Shown: positions 60,767-64,000 of the stretch, one piece after another
Layout of the letters: the number at the start of each line of letters is the position of its first letter
How positions within the stretch are numbered: the first letter of the stretch is position 1
Assembly: GCF_900258035.1 (NCBI RefSeq)
Contig: NZ_OGTP01000022.1
Span: 38,308-102,307, forward strand
Source: Caballeronia novacaledonica
Lineage (GTDB): Bacteria; Pseudomonadota; Gammaproteobacteria; Burkholderiales; Burkholderiaceae
Reading direction: 5' to 3'
Length of the DNA stretch: 64,000 nt
The notes under the pieces: model-generated
Told to the model about the DNA's origin: nothing
Databases searched by the model: none
Seen by the model: only the letters and a program-made list of their open reading frames with translations
Program-made: the position numbers and the translations under genes

Positions 60767-62696
60767 GCCTTCGCCACAAGGTCGTCTTGCTGATGCCGAG
60801 CGCCTTGCAGACGGCGTCCCGATCGCCTCCGAACGCGGCGAGCGATGCACGCACCTGATCGGCTTCCACCGAACGGCTCAGGTCGCGCAGCGAGAGATCG
60901 GCGCCGGCTTCGCTCTCGACCTCGGACAGTTCGGGCGCGATCGCCTGCAAGTCGTCCAGCGTCAGCGCAGCGGCCCGATCCTTGCCGGCATCCATATCCG
61001 GAATCTCCACGGCAATGCGCTCGACGATGTTCTGCAACTCGCGGACATTCCCCGGCCACGGATAACGCCGCAGCGTCTGCGCGAGCGGCGCGAGCAAGCG
61101 CACGGCATCGTCGGGGCCGGGCACGCGCAACGCGAGCGCCTTGTCGCGCCTCGCGGCCTGCATCAGCAGTTCGGCCGCCAATGGCAGGATGTCGCTGGAT
61201 CGCGCGCGCAACGGCGGCAACGCGACGCTCAGAATGTTGATGCGATAAAACAGGTCGGCCCGAAACGATCCATCGGCGACGCCCTCCGCGAGCGAGCGAT
61301 GCGTCGCGGCGATCACGCGGATATCGACGCGCGTCGGCTCCGTCGATCCGAGGCGTATCACTTCCCTTTCCTGCAGCACACGCAACAGACGGCTTTGCAG
61401 CGAGGGCGGCATCTCGCCGATTTCATCGAGAAACAAGGTTCCGCGATGCGCCGCTTCGATCAAACCGGCCTTGCCGCCCTTGCGCGCGCCCGTGAACGCG
61501 CCCTCCTCGTAGCCGAACAGTTCGCTTTCGAGCAGCGCTTCGGGAAACGCGCCGCAGTTCATCGCGACGAACGGAAAGTCCTTGCGACGGCTCAGCCGAT
61601 GCATGCTCTGCGCGACCATTTCCTTGCCGGTGCCGCTTTCGCCGAGAATCAGGACGGTGGCGTCGGATTTGGCGTAGCGGCGCACGAGCGCTCTCACGCG
61701 CTCGATCGGCTCCGATTCCCCGACGACATCCTCCAGCCGATAGCGCGCGACGAATTCCTGTGCGCCCTGCCGCGATCGCAGCGTGCGGTCGAGGCGCTCG
61801 ACGGCGCGCGATTCCTGGAAAGTGAAGATCGTGCCGCCCGATGCGCCGTCGCTCGCCAGCGGTCCGCGGTGAATCGCGTAGCTCACGCCGCGCACCGCGC
61901 CGAATATGTCGCCGTCGGCGACGGGCAATACGCCGTCGAGTTCGGGCGCGACATCGAGCAGCGCCCGGCCGACCGCGCGCGATGCATCGGGAATGCCGAG
62001 CGCGGACGCGAGCCGCCGATTGATCGCTTCGATGCGTCCGCCCGCATCGACCGCGACGACGCCATCGCGAAGATGCTGCAACAGGTTGTCGAGACGGTTG
62101 CGCCGCGCGACTTCGCGGCGCGTCGCCTGCGCGACTTCCAGCGCGGTCTCGAACGCCGCGACGACCGACGTGCGCGAATACAGAAACACCGAGCTCATGC
62201 CCGCCTCGGCCGCCAGATCCGCGACGAGGCCGGGCCCGACCACGACATCGACGCCGCGATCGCGCAGATCCAGCACGAGACTCTCCGCGTCCTGCGCCGA
62301 GCGATACGACTCGCAGATCACGTCGATGCCGTATGCGGCGAGAAACCGGCGTATTTCCGCGGGCGTGTCGCCATGCGTGACGAGCGCGACGCTCGCGCCC
62401 TCGCGCCGCGCTTTCGTGAGCGCGTGCATCACGTCGAAACCGGTCGGGCTGATCACGACGACCGGCACCGACACGCGATTCTTGAGATACGCGCCATTCG
62501 AGCCGCCGGCGACGACGACATCCGGCCGCTCGTCGCGCGCGCCTTCGATGCTGTTGGCGGCGTCCTCGTAGCCGAGCGGGACGACGTCGAGTTCGGCGCG
62601 ATCGGCATAGGCGCCGGCGATGTCGATGAACAACGCTCTGAGCCGGCTGATGCCGATGGCCCATATGCGCGGGCGAGACGCGATTTCCGTTTGCAT
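60750..62696 (-). CDS. prpR: Sigma-54-dependent activator of the methylcitrate operon, PrpR
   Basis: A 648-residue activator. The N-terminal PrpR_N domain (about residues 10-190) senses 2-methylcitrate in known members. A PAS-like segment follows (HLRDGVVAVDAGG). The AAA+ domain has GESGTGKE (Walker A), the GAFTGA loop that touches sigma-54, and LFLDEIGEMP (Walker B). The C-terminus is a Fis-type helix-turn-helix (LGISKTTLWRRL). It diverges from prpB, which has a -24/-12 promoter. The start at 62696 gives the normal N-terminus. Confidence 0.93.
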   Translation of the reverse strand: MQTEIASRPRIWAIGISRLRALFIDIAGAYADRAELDVVPLGYEDAANSIEGARDERPDVVVAGGSNGAYLKNRVSVPVVVISPTGFDVMHALTKARREGASVALVTHGDTPAEIRRFLAAYGIDVICESYRSAQDAESLVLDLRDRGVDVVVGPGLVADLAAEAGMSSVFLYSRTSVVAAFETALEVAQATRREVARRNRLDNLLQHLRDGVVAVDAGGRIEAINRRLASALGIPDASRAVGRALLDVAPELDGVLPVADGDIFGAVRGVSYAIHRGPLASDGASGGTIFTFQESRAVERLDRTLRSRQGAQEFVARYRLEDVVGESEPIERVRALVRRYAKSDATVLILGESGTGKEMVAQSMHRLSRRKDFPFVAMNCGAFPEALLESELFGYEEGAFTGARKGGKAGLIEAAHRGTLFLDEIGEMPPSLQSRLLRVLQEREVIRLGSTEPTRVDIRVIAATHRSLAEGVADGSFRADLFYRINILSVALPPLRARSSDILPLAAELLMQAARRDKALALRVPGPDDAVRLLAPLAQTLRRYPWPGNVRELQNIVERIAVEIPDMDAGKDRAAALTLDDLQAIAPELSEVESEAGADLSLRDLSRSVEADQVRASLAAFGGDRDAVCKALGISKTTLWRRLNAKR

Positions 62697-62837
62697 GATT
62701 TTTTGACCCGAGGGAACGCGTCGAGTATGCAGCATCCGTTTCAGGTTCGAAACTCGGGATTTCATCCGTGAAAGCACTGACGTTCGGTCACATTTTCGCG
62801 ATTCTGCAAAATCAAGGACTTACGCCCGAAAATCGGC

Positions 62838-62854
62838 CTGGCAAGCAACTTGCA
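62838..62854 (+). promoter_or_regulatory. Sigma-54 promoter of prpBC
   Basis: CTGGCAAGCAACTTGCA matches the -24/-12 consensus, with GG at 62840-62841 and GC at 62852-62853, 12 bases apart. The only departures in the consensus positions are A for C after GGCA and C for R two bases later. Transcription would start near 62865, about 21 bases before the prpB GTG. An inverted repeat GTTTC-N5-GAAAC-like element near 62736 may be a PrpR binding site. Confidence 0.75.
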
Positions 62855-62885
62855 TCAAGGGGGCGAGTTCATCAGGAGAGAAATC

Positions 62886-63782
62886 GTGAGTTCCGAAATC
62901 CAGTCCGCACAGACCGCAGGCGCGCGGTTCCGCCAGGCCGTCCGCGACGAATCGCCGTTGCAGGTCGTCGGCGCGATCACCGCGTACGCCGCGAAGATGG
63001 CCGAGGCCGTCGGCTTCAAGGCGCTCTATCTGTCAGGCGGCGGCGTGGCCGCCAATTCGCTCGGCATGCCCGACCTCGGCATCAGCACGATGGAAGACGT
63101 GCTCATCGACGCGCGCCGCATCACCGACGCCTCGTCGCTGCCGCTGATGGTCGATATCGACACGGGCTGGGGCGGCGCCTTCAACATCGCGCGCACGATC
63201 CGCTCGTTCATCAAGGCGGGCGTGGCGGCCGTGCATATCGAAGATCAGGTCGGGCAGAAGCGCTGCGGGCATCGGCCGGGCAAGGAAGTCGTGCCGGCGA
63301 GCGAAATGGTCGATCGCGTGAAGGCCGCCGTCGATGCGCGCACTGACGAGACGTTCGTCATCATGGCGCGCACCGACGCCGCCGCCGCGGAAGGCATCGA
63401 TGCGGCGATCGAGCGCGCCATCGCTTATGTGGAAGCGGGCGCCGACATGATCTTCCCCGAAGCGATGAAGACGCTCGACGACTATCGCCGCTTCAAGGCC
63501 GCCGTGCGCGTGCCGATCCTCGCGAATCTGACCGAGTTCGGCTCGACGCCGTTCTTCACCGTCGACGAACTGAAGGATGCGAACGTCGATATCGCGTTGT
63601 ATTGCTGCGGCGCGTATCGCGCGATGAACGCGGCCGCGCTCAACTTCTACGAGACCGTGAAGCGCGACGGCACGCAAAAGGCCGCCGTCGAAACGATGCA
63701 GACGCGCGCCGACCTGTACAAGTATCTCGGCTATCACGCCTACGAAGACAAGCTCGACCAGCTTTTTGCCGCAAAGAAATAA
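62886..63782 (+). CDS. prpB: 2-methylisocitrate lyase PrpB
   Basis: A 298-residue lyase that splits 2-methylisocitrate into pyruvate and succinate, the last step of the methylcitrate cycle for propionate. The catalytic Cys127 is in KRCGH, and VDIDTGWGG and the EDQ metal region are conserved. The GTG start has AGGAGAG 5 bases upstream and gives the usual length; an in-frame TTG-type extension is unlikely. It is controlled by the sigma-54 promoter upstream and followed 21 bp later by prpC. Confidence 0.94.
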   Translation: MSSEIQSAQTAGARFRQAVRDESPLQVVGAITAYAAKMAEAVGFKALYLSGGGVAANSLGMPDLGISTMEDVLIDARRITDASSLPLMVDIDTGWGGAFNIARTIRSFIKAGVAAVHIEDQVGQKRCGHRPGKEVVPASEMVDRVKAAVDARTDETFVIMARTDAAAAEGIDAAIERAIAYVEAGADMIFPEAMKTLDDYRRFKAAVRVPILANLTEFGSTPFFTVDELKDANVDIALYCCGAYRAMNAAALNFYETVKRDGTQKAAVETMQTRADLYKYLGYHAYEDKLDQLFAAKK

Positions 63783-63803
63783 CCCTTGAAGGAGACGAAA
63801 TCG

Positions 63804-64000
63804 ATGAGCGAAGCAGACAACAGCAACGCATCCGCAGGCGCATTCAAGCCGAAGAAATCCGTCGCGCTGTCCGGCGTGACGGCGGGCAATACCGCGCTCT
63901 GCACGGTCGGCAAGACCGGCAATGACCTGCACTATCGCGGCTACGACATTCTCGATGTCGCGACCACTTCCGAATTCGAAGAGATCGCGTATCTGCTCGT
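63804..64000 (+). CDS. prpC: 2-methylcitrate synthase PrpC (partial)
   Basis: The first 65 codons of PrpC, running off the right edge. SVALSGVTAGNTALCTVGKTGNDLHYRGYDI is the typical N-terminal region of methylcitrate synthase. AAGGAG precedes the ATG. It condenses propionyl-CoA with oxaloacetate, upstream of PrpB in the pathway. The remaining prp genes (such as acnM and prpF) would be expected beyond the window. Confidence 0.92.
   Translation, partial: MSEADNSNASAGAFKPKKSVALSGVTAGNTALCTVGKTGNDLHYRGYDILDVATTSEFEEIAYLL

Noticed and set aside
1..64000. tRNA, rRNA, CRISPR arrays, phage or insertion sequence genes
   Set aside because: None recognised on either strand by reading; a dedicated covariance-model search could still find a small RNA.

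Overview
The window is GC-rich, densely coded DNA from a beta-proteobacterium of the Burkholderiaceae (Burkholderia, Paraburkholderia or Caballeronia type). Three things point there: two Burkholderia-style Gram-negative porins, many LysR regulators and small catabolic operons, and a sigma-54-controlled prpR-prpBC methylcitrate locus. The many catabolic modules suggest a secondary replicon, but the sequence cannot prove it. I see no rRNA, tRNA, CRISPR array, insertion sequence or phage gene.

Region 1 (1-15 kb, minus strand) is an aryl polyene (APE) pigment cluster that runs off the left edge. In transcription order it holds apeC (chain-length-factor-like), apeD (acyltransferase), apeE and apeF (acyl carrier proteins), apeG (membrane protein), an apeH-apeI fusion (acyl-activating enzyme plus dehydratase), apeJ (glycosyltransferase plus acyltransferase), an aromatic amino acid ammonia-lyase, apeK (thioesterase), apeL (LolA-like), apeM (MMPL exporter), apeO, apeP, apeQ, apeR and one further ketosynthase. 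Nearly every junction overlaps by 1-20 bp, so this is one translationally coupled unit. A 690-bp gene-poor stretch lies upstream.

Region 2 (15.6-25.6 kb) is probably an amine or guanidino-compound module. A minus-strand operon (cupin, FAD amine oxidase, LysR, NCS1 permease, porin, terminator) diverges from a plus-strand set (LuxR-type regulator, ureohydrolase, aldehyde dehydrogenase). Together they could take a guanidino-amine through aldehyde and acid to an amino acid plus urea. A decayed isochorismatase-family fragment follows.

Region 3 (25.6-36.2 kb) is an unassigned carbon-source operon under a divergent LysR gene: split transketolase, SDR dehydrogenase, TRAP transporter, full-length transketolase, and two hydroxyacid dehydrogenases. 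Next come a DUF2501 protein, an orphan PstS and a second porin.

Region 4 (37.9-56 kb) holds acyl-CoA catabolic modules. One has porin, MFS carrier, fumarylacetoacetase, CoA-transferase and enoyl-CoA hydratase with a divergent TetR. One has a tautomerase and a MarR gene back to back. One has a MaoC hydratase and a second CoA-transferase with a divergent LysR. The last has an acetate-type symporter, nitronate monooxygenase, a third CoA-transferase, a PaaG-like crotonase and a thiolase.

Region 5 (56-64 kb) holds a TetR gene, remnants of a SnoaL-like gene and a DHA2-type MFS gene, a LysR gene, a small membrane protein, an MsbA-like ABC exporter, and the start of the methylcitrate (propionate) locus: prpR, a -24/-12 promoter, prpB and the first part of prpC.
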